A stretch of 64,000 bases of DNA from Micromonospora lupini (GCF_026342015.1 NZ_JAPENL010000001.1:3038001-3102000), one strand, 5' to 3'. Positions 46,439 through 55,348 are shown, numbered from the stretch's first letter. The notes: generated by a model from the letters alone, not told the origin. Translations and numbers: made by a program.

Positions 46439-47311
46439 ATGGAACTCTTCCAGTACCCCTACATGCAGCGCGCCCTGATCGGCGCGTTGGTGATCGGCCT
46501 GGCCGCTCCGGCGCTCGGCATCTATCTGGTGCAGCGCCGACTGACGCTCATCGGCGACGGCATCGGGCACGTGGCGTTGACAGGCGTCGGCGCCGGCCTG
46601 CTCCTCAACCGCTCGCCGGTGCTGGTGGCGGTGATCGTCGCCACGGTCGGCGCGATCGCCATCGAGGTCGTCCGCGCTCGTGGGCGGACCTCCGGCGACC
46701 TGGCCCTGGCACTGCTCTTCTACGGCGGCATCGCCGGCGGCGTCCTACTGGTCGGCCTGTCGGACGCGACGAGCGCCAACCTCAACGCCTACCTGTTCGG
46801 GTCGCTGCTCTCCACCTCGACCAGCGACCTGATCACCGTCGGAGTGCTCGGTGCGGCGATCCTGATCACCATGATCGTGCTGCGGCCGGCGCTCTTCGCG
46901 ATCAGCCACGACGAGGAGTACGCACGCGTCTCCGGCCTGCCGGTGCGCACCCTCAACCTGCTGATCGCGGTCACCACCGCGGTCACTGTGACAATCGCGA
47001 TGCGGGCCGTCGGGGTGCTGCTCATCAGCGCGCTGATGGTCGTTCCGGTGGCCACCGCCCAGCAGATCACCCGGGGCTTCCGCAGCACGATGACCGCCGC
47101 CATGGCGCTCGGGTTCTTCGCCGCCGGCTCCGGTGTCTGGGTGGCGGCCACCGCCGACACCCCGCCCGGCGCCTCGGTGGTGCTGCTGGCGATCGCCTCC
47201 TTCCTGGTGGTGGCCGTGGCCGGCGCGATCTGGCGGGCCGTACGCCGTCGCACCGCGCAGGCCCCCGTGCCGGTGCCGGAACCGCACGAGGTCGTACTCG
47301 ACCGAGGCTGA
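46439..47311 (+). CDS. znuB: Zinc ABC transporter permease
   Basis: 290 residues with eight or nine membrane spans of the ABC-3 family: QRALIGALVIGLAAPALGIYL, RRLTLIGDGIGHVALTGVGAG and SHDEEYARVSGLPVRTLNLL, with RAVGVLLISALMVVPVATAQ. The start lies three bases after the znuC stop. It completes the ZnuABC importer. Confidence 0.93.
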   Translation: MELFQYPYMQRALIGALVIGLAAPALGIYLVQRRLTLIGDGIGHVALTGVGAGLLLNRSPVLVAVIVATVGAIAIEVVRARGRTSGDLALALLFYGGIAGGVLLVGLSDATSANLNAYLFGSLLSTSTSDLITVGVLGAAILITMIVLRPALFAISHDEEYARVSGLPVRTLNLLIAVTTAVTVTIAMRAVGVLLISALMVVPVATAQQITRGFRSTMTAAMALGFFAAGSGVWVAATADTPPGASVVLLAIASFLVVAVAGAIWRAVRRRTAQAPVPVPEPHEVVLDRG

Positions 47312-47347
47312 TCGGCGGATGTCGGTGGTATTGGTTACCGTTGCAAG

Positions 47348-47647
47348 ATGACCAGCGCAACGGGCTACGAGGGGTTCGACGGAGCCAGCGAGCTGCTCCG
47401 GGCCCTGTCGGCGCCCATCCGGCTGGCCATCGTCAGCGAGCTGGCCGGCGGCGAGCGGTGCGTGCACGAGCTGGTGGAGAAGCTGGGCGCCGCACAACCG
47501 CTGGTGTCCCAGCACCTGCGGGTGCTGCGCGGGGCGGGCGTGGTGCGCGGTTCCCGCCGGGGCCGGGAGATCGCCTACAGCCTCGTCGACGAGCACGTCG
47601 CGCACATCGTGGCGGACGCGGTCAGCCACGCCGGGGAGGGGTCATGA
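47348..47647 (+). CDS. ArsR/SmtB family zinc-type metalloregulator
   Basis: 99 residues, winged helix. The recognition helix is in KLGAAQPLVSQHLRVLRGAG. The last helix (VDEHVAHIVADAVSHAGE) carries Asp, His, His and Glu at the spacing of the alpha5 zinc site of SmtB (D104, H106, H117, E120), so it is probably a zinc- or cobalt-responsive repressor. It overlaps the Zur gene (ATGA), the same SmtB-Zur pairing as in mycobacteria. No ribosome-binding site is visible before the ATG. Confidence 0.88.
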   Translation: MTSATGYEGFDGASELLRALSAPIRLAIVSELAGGERCVHELVEKLGAAQPLVSQHLRVLRGAGVVRGSRRGREIAYSLVDEHVAHIVADAVSHAGEGS

Positions 47648-48042
47648 GCGAGAGCGGCGCCGCAGTGCGCAACACCCGGCAGCGCTCGGCGGTGAGCGCG
47701 CTGCTGGGCGAGATGGAGGGCTTCCACAGCGCCCAGGACCTGCACGCGATGCTCCGGCAGCGCGGTGAGCGGGTCGGCCTCACGACTGTCTACCGCACCC
47801 TCCAGGGGCTTGCCGACGCGGGCGAGATCGACGTGATGCGCCCGCCGGGCGGCGAGCACCTCTACCGCCGGTGCAGCGAGGGGCACCACCACCACCTGGT
47901 CTGTCGGGCCTGCGGGCGTACGGTCGAGGTCGCCGGCCCCGCGGTGGAGAGCTGGGCAGACCGGGTCGCCGCGCAGCACGGCTACGCCGACGTCAGCCAC
48001 ACCCTGGAGATCTTCGGCACCTGCCCGGCCTGCGTCCACTGA
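47644..48042 (+). CDS. zur: Fur family zinc uptake regulator (Zur)
   Basis: 132 residues. The DNA-binding domain has TRQRSAVSALLGEMEGFHSAQ and GLTTVYRTLQGLADAGEID. The metal sites include EGHHHHLVCRACGRTVEV (with the CxxC structural zinc) and the C-terminal GTCPACVH. In actinobacteria the second Fur homologue next to SmtB is Zur. It likely represses znuABC at the upstream TGACAATCATTGTCG site. Confidence 0.92.
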   Translation: MSESGAAVRNTRQRSAVSALLGEMEGFHSAQDLHAMLRQRGERVGLTTVYRTLQGLADAGEIDVMRPPGGEHLYRRCSEGHHHHLVCRACGRTVEVAGPAVESWADRVAAQHGYADVSHTLEIFGTCPACVH

Positions 48043-48115
48043 AACCCGCCGCCGGCCTCTCCGACCACCGATCGACGGGTGCCGGGGCGGAGCCGTTCGT
48101 GGCACGCTGTCCGGC

Positions 48116-48724
48116 GTGAAGATCTACGCCGATCGGTTTCCGACCGCCGTCCGCCAGTTGCTCACCGACCTGCTCGTCGTCGCCTGGGTGTACGTCGCGA
48201 TCCGCGCCGCGCTCTGGCTGCACGATCTGGTGCAGAAGCTCGCCGTACCCGGGCAGAAGCTGGAGGGCGCCGGCAGTGGCCTCGCCGACAACCTCGCCGA
48301 CGCCGGTGGCAAGGTCCGCCGGGTGCCGTTGGTCGGTGACGAGCTGACCGCGCCCTTCCAGCGGGCCGCCGACGCCGCCCGAGGGCTCGCCGACGCCGGC
48401 CGCGACCAGCAGCACCTGGTCGACCAGCTCGCCCTCGCCCTCACCATCGCGGTGCTGATCTTCCCGCTCGGCCTGGTGCTGTTCGGTTGGCTGCCGCTGC
48501 GGCTGCGCTGGATGCGCCGGGCCGGATCGGCCGCGAAGCTCGCCGCCGGGCCGGCCGGACGGGACCTGCTCGCCCTGCGCGCGCTCGCCACCCAGCCGCT
48601 GGGCCGACTGACCCGGATCGCGCCGGACGTCGCCGAGGCGTGGCGACGCGGCGACGACGCGACAGTCGACGCGCTGGCCGCCCTGGAGCTGCGCCAACTC
48701 GGCCTACGCAGCCGGGGCCGTTAG
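48116..48724 (+). CDS. Hypothetical membrane protein
   Basis: 202 residues with two membrane spans (LLTDLLVVAWVYVAIRAALWL and LALALTIAVLIFPLGLVLFG) flanking an amphipathic, Ala/Asp-rich region of about 65 residues that could form a coiled coil. The C-terminal half is basic and helical (DLLALRALATQPLGRL). Family not recognised; similar short membrane proteins occur in other actinomycetes. GTG start. Confidence 0.7.
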   Translation: MKIYADRFPTAVRQLLTDLLVVAWVYVAIRAALWLHDLVQKLAVPGQKLEGAGSGLADNLADAGGKVRRVPLVGDELTAPFQRAADAARGLADAGRDQQHLVDQLALALTIAVLIFPLGLVLFGWLPLRLRWMRRAGSAAKLAAGPAGRDLLALRALATQPLGRLTRIAPDVAEAWRRGDDATVDALAALELRQLGLRSRGR

Positions 48725-48733
48725 GGTCTTCGG

Positions 48734-48901
48734 GTGTTCTACTTCCTGATCGTCATCGCCGTGCTGCTGCTCGGCTACGCCGCCGTCCTGGTCTCCTTCG
48801 TCCGCAGGGGCAAGAAGATCCCGCCCGCGGCGTACCTGGGCCTGGCGGTGCTCAACGGCCTGATCCTGGCGGCGGTGCTGGCCTGGGCGGTCTCCCGCTG
48901 A
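48734..48901 (+). CDS. Small two-span membrane protein
   Basis: 55 residues: a membrane helix FYFLIVIAVLLLGYAAVLVS, a short positive loop RRGKKIPP and a second helix LAVLNGLILAAVLAWAV. Codon use and the hairpin-like topology argue for a real gene although it is short. The GTG start follows the previous stop by nine bases, so the two are probably co-transcribed. Convergent with the acyl-CoA dehydrogenase. Function unknown. Confidence 0.65.
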   Translation: MFYFLIVIAVLLLGYAAVLVSFVRRGKKIPPAAYLGLAVLNGLILAAVLAWAVSR

Positions 48902-48929
48902 CCCCTGCCGCGGGCAGCCGGCGACGCTC

Positions 48930-48977
48930 CGGCCGGGCGACCCGACAGCCGGGCGCCCCGACAGCCGGGCGACCCGA
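48930..48977. repeat. Three 16-bp GC-rich tandem repeats
   Basis: Units of the form CRGCCGGGCGMCCCGA occur three times in a row between the convergent small membrane protein and the acyl-CoA dehydrogenase. Confidence 0.8.
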
Positions 48978-48995
48978 GGGGCCGGGCGGCTTGCG

Positions 48996-51002
48996 TCACG
49001 GCTTCGGCGGGATGCGGCGGCGGACGTCCTCGGCGGTGGACGGGCCGGGCGACCAGCGGGCCACCCACGGCAACTCGTCTGACGGGGTGATGACGCCCTC
49101 CTCCAGCCCCGCGTAGCGCCCGGCGAGGATCCGCTTGGCGGCGGCGGTGTCGACGGAGTCGGTGTTGTCCCAGAGTGCGGCGAACAGCGCGTCCACCCGG
49201 ACCCGGGCCTGCCGGCAGAACAGGTCCGCCAGCTCGACGTTCTCCGGCCGGGTGTCGCGCTCGGCGGACGCCCGGACACAGACGGCGGACATCGCGAACA
49301 GCTCCGCGCCGATGTCCACCACACGACCGAGGAACGCCTGCTTGCGCTCCATCTTTCCCTGCCAGCGGGACATCGCGTAGAACGTCGACCGGGCCAGCTT
49401 GCGCGACGACCGTTCCACCTGCCGCAGGTGCGCGGCCAGGGGGCCGAACTCGGCGTACGCCGATGGGCTCTGGCCCCTGCCGACCGCGAGGGTGGGCAGC
49501 CACCTCGCGTAGAACGCGCCCGCTCGTGCTCCGGCGCGCGCCTTGCGGCCGAGCCCGGCGTCCGGGTCGATGATGTCGCCGGCCACCGACAGGTGGGCGT
49601 CGACCGCCTCCCGGGCGATCAGCAGATGCATGATCTCGGTCGAGCCCTCGAAGATCCGGTTGATCCGCAGGTCGCGGAGCACCTGCTCGACGTTGGCCGG
49701 GCGTTCTCCGCGGGCGGCCAGCGAGTCTGCCGTCTCGTAGCCGCGACCGCCCCGGATCTGGATCAGCTCGTCGGCGATTTTCCAGGCCATCTCGCTGGCG
49801 TACAGCTTGACCAGCGCCGCCTCGATCCGGATGTCGTTGCGGTCGTCGTCGGCGAGCAGGCAGCACAGGTCGAGCATGGTCTCCATGCCGTACGTGGTGG
49901 CGGCGATGAAGGAGAGCTTCTGGGCGACCGCCTCGTGCTCGCCCACCGGCCGGCCCCACTGGACCCGGTCGGCGGCCCACCCCCGGGCCACGTTCAACGA
50001 CCACTTGCCGGCGCCCACGCACATGGCCGGCAGCGAGAGCCGACCGGTGTTCAACGTGGTCAGGGCGATCTTGAGACCCCTGCCCTCGCCGCCGATGACG
50101 TTCTCCGCAGGTACGAACACGTCGTGGAACCGGGTCAGGCTGTTTTCCAGGCCGCGGAGGCCGACGAACTCGTTGCGCCGTTCCACAGTGATGCCCGCGC
50201 TGTCGCCGTCCACCACGAACGCGGTGATCCCTCCACGCCGGCCCTCGGCGGCCGGCACCCGGGCCATCACCACCAGCAGGGTGGCGACGATGCCGTTGGT
50301 GGCCCAGAGCTTCACCCCGTTGAGCCGGTAGCCGGCGCCGTCCTCGGTCGGCTCGGCGGTGGTGGCGAGCCGGGCCGGGTCGGAGCCCACGTCCGGCTCG
50401 GTGAGCAGGAACGCCGAGACCTCGCCCGCGGCGAGCCGGGGCAGGAAGCGCTGTTTCTGCTCGGCGGTGCCGAACATCTTCAGCGGCTGTGGCACCCCGA
50501 TCGACTGGTGGGCCGAGAGCAACGCGCCGATCGCCGGGCTGACCGAGCCGGCCAGCATCAGCGCCCGGCAGTAGTGCAGGTTGCTCAGCCCGAGGCCGCC
50601 GTACTTCCGGTCGATCTTCATGCCGAACGCGCCGAGGTCGGCCAGGCCGTGGAACACCGAGTCCGGAATGGAGGCGTCCCGCTCGATGGCGGCGCCGTCC
50701 ACCTCGGAGGTGAGGAACGCGCGGAACCGGCCGAGGAACTCCTCGCCCCGCGCCACGTCGTCGGGGTCGGAGCGCGGCCACGGGTCGATGAGGTCGAGCC
50801 GGAACCGCCCGAGGAACAACTCCTTGCCGAAACTGGGTCGGTCCCAGGTGGACTCCCGGGCGGCCTCGGCGACCTGCCGGGCCTCCTTCTCGGAGACCTG
50901 CCCGGCCTCGGCGGGCAACGGGGCCGCGCCGCCTGCGGTGTCGGGTGCGGATTCGGAGTCGGGGCCGTCCGGTGCCGGTCGGCCGTTCTGCGTCGTGGTC
51001 AC
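48996..51002 (-). CDS. Acyl-CoA dehydrogenase (large, two-domain type)
   Basis: 668 residues, longer than simple acyl-CoA dehydrogenases. The core shows AFLLTEPDVGSDPARLATTA, YRLNGVKLWATNGIVATLLVVMAR, FHDVFVPAENVIGGEGRG, GKWSLNVARGWAADRVQWG and IQIRGGRGYETADSLAARG, ending with RINRIFEGSTEIMHLLIAREAV. An additional 170-residue helical domain follows, as in very-long-chain enzymes and their actinobacterial relatives. It oxidises acyl-CoA with FAD. The GTG start with GAGGGGG is preferred over a longer Arg-rich leader. Confidence 0.92.
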   Translation of the reverse strand: MTTTQNGRPAPDGPDSESAPDTAGGAAPLPAEAGQVSEKEARQVAEAARESTWDRPSFGKELFLGRFRLDLIDPWPRSDPDDVARGEEFLGRFRAFLTSEVDGAAIERDASIPDSVFHGLADLGAFGMKIDRKYGGLGLSNLHYCRALMLAGSVSPAIGALLSAHQSIGVPQPLKMFGTAEQKQRFLPRLAAGEVSAFLLTEPDVGSDPARLATTAEPTEDGAGYRLNGVKLWATNGIVATLLVVMARVPAAEGRRGGITAFVVDGDSAGITVERRNEFVGLRGLENSLTRFHDVFVPAENVIGGEGRGLKIALTTLNTGRLSLPAMCVGAGKWSLNVARGWAADRVQWGRPVGEHEAVAQKLSFIAATTYGMETMLDLCCLLADDDRNDIRIEAALVKLYASEMAWKIADELIQIRGGRGYETADSLAARGERPANVEQVLRDLRINRIFEGSTEIMHLLIAREAVDAHLSVAGDIIDPDAGLGRKARAGARAGAFYARWLPTLAVGRGQSPSAYAEFGPLAAHLRQVERSSRKLARSTFYAMSRWQGKMERKQAFLGRVVDIGAELFAMSAVCVRASAERDTRPENVELADLFCRQARVRVDALFAALWDNTDSVDTAAAKRILAGRYAGLEEGVITPSDELPWVARWSPGPSTAEDVRRRIPPKP

Positions 51003-51152
51003 GGCTGCCCCCTCGAAGCTCGGTGCGGCTGCGGCTGTTGCGCGTCCCCGGCGTCCCGGCTGGACCCGCCCGGACCGCGTCGACATGCGCGACTACCGCC
51101 ACGCTACCCCCGGTTGTTACCCAGGGGTAGCGCTGCGTGCGGATCGACGTGC

Positions 51153-51656
51153 TCAGCGACCTCCGACCGCATCCGGGTCGTCGTCCTCGTCGTCGATGTC
51201 GTCGTCACCCCAGTTACGCCTGGCGAACGGCAGGATCACCCAGAACGCGAGGAACCAGAGCCCGGCCACCGCGCTGAGCACGAACGCGATCGGCCGGTCC
51301 AGCACGAAATCGGTGATCAGCAGCACCGCGCTGATCACCGCGATCAGCATGAAGGCGAGACCGCCGGTGGCCATCCGGTGCGCGAACCGCACCAGCTCCG
51401 GCTTGCGACCCTGGCGGAACAGCGCCCGGTGGAACGCCACCGGCGAGATGATCAGCGCGGTGGCGGCGGCCGCGGCGAGCAGCGCGACGATGTAGACGTC
51501 GCGCTGGAACTCGCTGGTCCGGGTGAACCCGTTGCTGAACGGCAGGGTGAGCAGGAAGGCGAAGAGGATCTGCACGCCGGTCTGTGCGACGCGCAGCTCC
51601 TGCAACAGGTCGGCGAAGTTGCGCTGCCAGCGCTGCTTCTCGGTCTCCTTGGACAC
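51153..51656 (-). CDS. DUF6328-like membrane protein
   Basis: 167 residues with four membrane spans. FADLLQELRVAQTGVQILFAFLLTLPF near the N-terminus is the hallmark of this uncharacterised actinobacterial family. The C-terminus is an acidic tail (DDDIDDEDDDPD). Single gene. Confidence 0.82.
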   Translation of the reverse strand: MSKETEKQRWQRNFADLLQELRVAQTGVQILFAFLLTLPFSNGFTRTSEFQRDVYIVALLAAAAATALIISPVAFHRALFRQGRKPELVRFAHRMATGGLAFMLIAVISAVLLITDFVLDRPIAFVLSAVAGLWFLAFWVILPFARRNWGDDDIDDEDDDPDAVGGR

Positions 51657-51755
51657 GCGCTACCTCCGGAAAGACGCTACTGCCGGCGGTCCCGGCCGCC
51701 GGCAGCAACGCCAATGCCCCACCCGGCCGAGCGCGAAACAGGTTCACGACACGTC

Positions 51756-51822
51756 CCGGCCATCTCCCGGTAGCCCGCCGGTCATCTCCCGGTCGCCTGG
51801 CCGGTCACCTCCCGGTCGCCGC
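51756..51822. repeat. Three imperfect 22-bp tandem repeats
   Basis: Units of the form CCGGTCATCTCCCGGTCGCC occur about three times, in the roughly 240-base gap between the DUF6328-like gene and the SIS gene. Confidence 0.7.
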
Positions 51823-51898
51823 GCCGCCGGCCGCCCGGTCACCGCGCCGAGGGCACCGCGACGCCCGTAGCCCGTCACCCGTCACCCGGTGCTCGGTG

Positions 51899-52648
51899 TC
51901 AGGAGCCGCGGCGGATCCGGCCGGCGTACCGGGCCTCCAGTGCCGTGTTGTGCGCGTCGCCGTCCGGGATGTTCGCCGACAGGTAGACCGGAGGCCGCTC
52001 CCCCGCCGCCAGCAACCGGGCGACCACCTCGACGGTGACCTGCTGCGCCAGCAGCGCGGCGGTGATCGACGAGACCGCGCCGACCGCGCCGCCGCCGGGC
52101 AGCGGCAGCGTCGCGTCGCCGTACGGCGCGCCGTTGTCGAGCACCACGTCGGCGAGGTCGGCCAGCTTGCGCCCGGACGGGTGGCGGGACGTCATGCGGC
52201 CGGAGTGCTGCGCCGAGGTGATCGCCACCAGAGGGTGACCATGCTCCTTGACAAGCGTGGCGAACTCGACCATCGCGCCGTTGACCCCGGAGTTCGAGGC
52301 GAGCACGAAGACGTCGGCGGGCCGTACGGGGGCCAACTCCCACAGCCGGTGCGCCACCGCCGGATCCCGCTCCAGCAGCGGCCCGAGACGCTCGGCCGGT
52401 TCGCCGCCGAGCAGCACCAGGTCACGCAGCGCGATCCGGTTGGTGGGCACCAGACCACCCGCCCGACCAGCGATCTCCATGGCGAGGGCCTCCGAGTGCC
52501 CGGTGCCGAAGGCGTGCACCACCCCGTCGGCACGCACCGCTTCGGCGATCAGGTCGGCCGCCCGCCCCACCGCCTCCCGCTGGCTGGCGGACACCCGGCC
52601 GATCGTCTCGGTCACCACGGCCAGGTAGTCCTCGGCGCTCACACTCAT
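51899..52648 (-). CDS. SIS domain sugar isomerase-like protein
   Basis: 249 residues. The SIS fold is shown by VVHAFGTGHSEALAMEIAGRA, PADVFVLASNSGVNGAMVEFA and HPLVAITSAQHSGRM. This type (with HSEALA and TSRHPSG) is related to phosphosugar isomerases and N-acetylglucosamine or N-acetylmuramic-acid-6-phosphate-binding proteins. It has no helix-turn-helix. The ATG overlaps the stop of the AAC(3) gene, so the two are coupled. Confidence 0.83.
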   Translation of the reverse strand: MSVSAEDYLAVVTETIGRVSASQREAVGRAADLIAEAVRADGVVHAFGTGHSEALAMEIAGRAGGLVPTNRIALRDLVLLGGEPAERLGPLLERDPAVAHRLWELAPVRPADVFVLASNSGVNGAMVEFATLVKEHGHPLVAITSAQHSGRMTSRHPSGRKLADLADVVLDNGAPYGDATLPLPGGGAVGAVSSITAALLAQQVTVEVVARLLAAGERPPVYLSANIPDGDAHNTALEARYAGRIRRGS

Positions 52649-53451
52649 GCGTCCTCCGTCGTCCGGTTGCGGGCCATCCACCGCTCCGCGAAGTCGACAG
52701 CCGCCCGCTGGCGTACCAACCTCCCCGTTCCGGCGCCCACCGCGCCGGAGCGCACCGCCCCGGTGGCCTCCAGGTCCCCGCCCAACGCGCCGAAGTCGCT
52801 CGCGTCGAGCCGGACGTCCTGCCACCACACCCACTCGCGGCCACCGTCGGCCGTGCGCACCGCCGCGCCCAGACGCTCGCGGACCAGCGCGGGGCGGCGG
52901 TACTCGGCCAGGTGCAGCGAGGTGTTGACGCTGTGGTCCACCCCGAGCAGCAGCACGTCGGCGTCCAGGTCGTAGAGCCGGGCCAGCGGAGACCTCTCGC
53001 CCAGCATGTCGGCCAGGCCGTGCCCGGTGACCACCTGCTCGGCCGTCGGCCCGAGCGCGGCGAACGACACGTGGGGATGCCCGCTGCGCTGCGCGGCGGG
53101 CCAGCAGCGGACCGTCTCGGCGAACACGCCCATGTGCCGGCTCGGCGTGACCGCCGGGTCGAAGCCCGGCATCTCGGCGCGGATCAGCGGCCACCAGTCC
53201 ACGGGAACCGGCGGATTGCGCCACTGGGCCGGGTCACTGTTGTCGGGAGTGTGGGTGGGCACCACTATCGTTCCGTCCGGGCCGAGCGCGTCGCGCACGG
53301 CGAGCACCAGCGCCTGCGGCCCACCGCAGACGAAGCCGAGCGGGCGCATCCCGGCGTGCACCAGCAATGTCGAACCGGGGCGTACACCCAGCAGGCGCAA
53401 CTGCGCGGCGATCGAGCGACGGGTGCCCAGCCCGCCGGCGGGCGTCGTCAC
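52645..53451 (-). CDS. Aminoglycoside N(3)-acetyltransferase family protein
   Basis: 268 residues, AAC(3) family. Typical segments: LLVHAGMRPLGFVCGGPQALV, TIVVPTHTPDNSDPAQW, VTPSRHMGVFAETVR, SGHPHVSFAALGP, LLLGVDHSVNTSLHLAEY. It would transfer acetyl from acetyl-CoA to the 3-amino group of 2-deoxystreptamine drugs, or to a related cellular amine (chromosomal relatives often have no resistance role). The GTG start gives the usual length; an upstream low-complexity stretch is excluded. Coupled to the SIS gene. Confidence 0.85.
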   Translation of the reverse strand: MTTPAGGLGTRRSIAAQLRLLGVRPGSTLLVHAGMRPLGFVCGGPQALVLAVRDALGPDGTIVVPTHTPDNSDPAQWRNPPVPVDWWPLIRAEMPGFDPAVTPSRHMGVFAETVRCWPAAQRSGHPHVSFAALGPTAEQVVTGHGLADMLGERSPLARLYDLDADVLLLGVDHSVNTSLHLAEYRRPALVRERLGAAVRTADGGREWVWWQDVRLDASDFGALGGDLEATGAVRSGAVGAGTGRLVRQRAAVDFAERWMARNRTTEDA

Positions 53452-53534
53452 GACGCTCGTCCGCGCGGCGCGCTTCGGCTCGGCGCTCGTCCGGCCGGCG
53501 CCGCTCCGCCCGGCACCCGCTCGCCCGGCACGGC

Positions 53535-54365
53535 TCAGGCCGTCCCGGCGACCCGGGCCAGGACCGCCTCGGCCAGCGCGGCGGGCGCGGCGTCCGGGAT
53601 CCAGTGGCTCACCCCGGGCAGCGGTACGAAGCGGTAGTCGCCTGTGACGTTGGCGGCGCACGCCTCGGCGGCGGTCCGCCCGATGGCGATGTCCCGGTCG
53701 CTCCAGACGTAGGTGGTGGGCACCGCGACCGGACCGACGGCGGCCAGGTCGGCGCGGGACATGGCCCGGTACCAGTTCAGGGCGGCGGTGAGCGCGCCCG
53801 GCTCCCGCATCGGGTCGGCGTAACGGTTCACCCGGGAGGCGTCGCCCACCCCGCCGAGCATCCTGCGCAGCGCCGTCGCGTGCCACGCCAGCAGCACCTT
53901 CTCGGCCTTGCCCGGCTTGCGGAACAGCGCGATGTACGACGAGCGGGCCTTCTGCTCGGTGTCGGTGCCCAGCGCGTGCGCCATGGCCGCCGGGTGCGGC
54001 ACGGACACCGCCGTCAACGTACGGACCCGCTCGGGGTGCGCGGCGGCCACCGCCCAGGCCACGATCGCGCCCCAGTCGTGGCCGACCAGGTGGACGGCGT
54101 CCACACCGAGCGCGTCGAGCACCGCCACCACGTCGGCGACCAGTTCGGGAATCCGGTACTTGTCCACCGCCTCCGGCCGGGCGCCCGGCGAGTAGCCGCG
54201 CTGGTCCAGCGCGTACGTGCGCAGCCCGGCGGCGTGCAGTGCCGGCACCACCTCGTCCCACTCGCCGCTGTGCTGCGGGAAGCCGTGCAGCAGGAGGACG
54301 GGGACGCCGTCGGAGGGGCCGCCGGTGCGTACCTCGAACGTGAGACCTCGCGCGTCGACCTGCAT
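53535..54365 (-). CDS. Alpha/beta hydrolase (epoxide hydrolase-like)
   Basis: 276 residues. PVLLLHGFPQHSGEWDEVVP with the oxyanion HGFP, VHLVGHDWGAIVAWAVA with the nucleophile Asp in GHDWG (an Asp, not a Ser, which points to an epoxide hydrolase or dehalogenase), and PLPGVSHWIPDAAP with the catalytic His. The ATG used gives the family start; a longer open frame lies upstream across the thiamine riboswitch region and is not coding. Substrate unknown. Confidence 0.85.
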   Translation of the reverse strand: MQVDARGLTFEVRTGGPSDGVPVLLLHGFPQHSGEWDEVVPALHAAGLRTYALDQRGYSPGARPEAVDKYRIPELVADVVAVLDALGVDAVHLVGHDWGAIVAWAVAAAHPERVRTLTAVSVPHPAAMAHALGTDTEQKARSSYIALFRKPGKAEKVLLAWHATALRRMLGGVGDASRVNRYADPMREPGALTAALNWYRAMSRADLAAVGPVAVPTTYVWSDRDIAIGRTAAEACAANVTGDYRFVPLPGVSHWIPDAAPAALAEAVLARVAGTA

Positions 54366-54477
54366 GATCGTCAGCCTACCCAGCCGCCGCCGCGCCGGTC
54401 CGGATGCGCGGGCGACCGGATGCCCTGCTGGGCCGTTACCCCTGGTCGGTGCTAGCGTCAGCGAGACAACTTCACAT

Positions 54478-54562
<85 letters not shown>

Positions 54563-54654
54563 CGGTCGACCTCCAGCCGCGCCGTGAGTCCGGTGCCACC
54601 GGACGCGCGGCGTGCGTCTTCTCCTGGTTCGTTCCACTGAACTGGGAGCACAGC

Positions 54655-55242
54655 ATGGACAACACCACAAGCCGTTGGCGCACCATCGACATCGTGGTCG
54701 CCTCGGTGATCGCGGTCGCCTTCGGCGTCATCTTCTGGGCCTGGGGCCTGGTCTGGAGCGCCACCGAGGGCGCGTTCGCCTTCTTCCCGCCGGCGCAGAC
54801 CCTGATCTACGGCGTCTGGCTGCTGCCGGCCGTGGTCGGCGGCCTGGTCATCCGCAAGCCTGGCGCCGCGCTCTACTGCGAGACGGTGGCCGCTGTCGTC
54901 TCCGCGCTGCTGGGCAGCCAGTGGGCCGGCACGGTGATCCCCCAGGGCATCGTGCAGGGCCTCGGGGCCGAACTGGCCTTCGCCGCCTTCCGGTACCGGT
55001 CGTTCCGGCTGCCGACAGCCGTGCTCGCCGGTGCGCTGACCGGTCTCAGCGCGGCGCTGTTCGACTTCTTCGTCTGGAACGTCGACTACGCGCTGGGCGA
55101 CTACCGCATCCCGTACGCCCTGCTCACCATCGTCAGCTCCACGATCATCGCCGGTGTGGGCGGCTGGGCCCTCACCCGAGCCCTGGCCAACACCGGCGCC
55201 CTGGACCGCTTCCCCGCAGGCCGCAACCGAGCCCTGATCTAA
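54655..55242 (+). CDS. ykoE: ECF transporter S component, thiamine/HMP type (YkoE)
   Basis: 195 residues, six membrane spans: IDIVVASVIAVAFGVIFWAWG, LIYGVWLLPAVVGGLVIRKPG, AALYCETVAAVVSALLGSQW and LGAELAFAAFRYRS. The RKPGAALYCE block is typical of YkoE proteins. It binds thiamine or its pyrimidine precursor in the membrane. GGGAG lies before the ATG. The TPP riboswitch upstream fixes the substrate class. Confidence 0.92.
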   Translation: MDNTTSRWRTIDIVVASVIAVAFGVIFWAWGLVWSATEGAFAFFPPAQTLIYGVWLLPAVVGGLVIRKPGAALYCETVAAVVSALLGSQWAGTVIPQGIVQGLGAELAFAAFRYRSFRLPTAVLAGALTGLSAALFDFFVWNVDYALGDYRIPYALLTIVSSTIIAGVGGWALTRALANTGALDRFPAGRNRALI

Positions 55243-55290
55243 CCCCCACCCCCAACCCCAACCCCCAACCCCACCCCCGCACCCACCCCG

Positions 55291-55348
55291 GTGATCAAGA
55301 GGTTTGCGTCATCGGAGGGCGGAATTCTGACGCAAACCTCTTGATCAC
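55291..55348. repeat. 21-bp perfect inverted repeat between ykoE and ykoD
   Basis: GTGATCAAGAGGTTTGCGTC plus one base is repeated exactly in reverse complement across a 16-base spacer. It lies in the 142-base gap between ykoE and ykoD, preceded by a C/A-only low-complexity tract. It may attenuate transcription within the operon or be a dispersed repeat of this genome. Confidence 0.9.

Noticed and set aside
49428..51773. 781-residue plus-strand frame
   Set aside because: Antisense shadow of the acyl-CoA dehydrogenase, created by codon bias in high-GC DNA.
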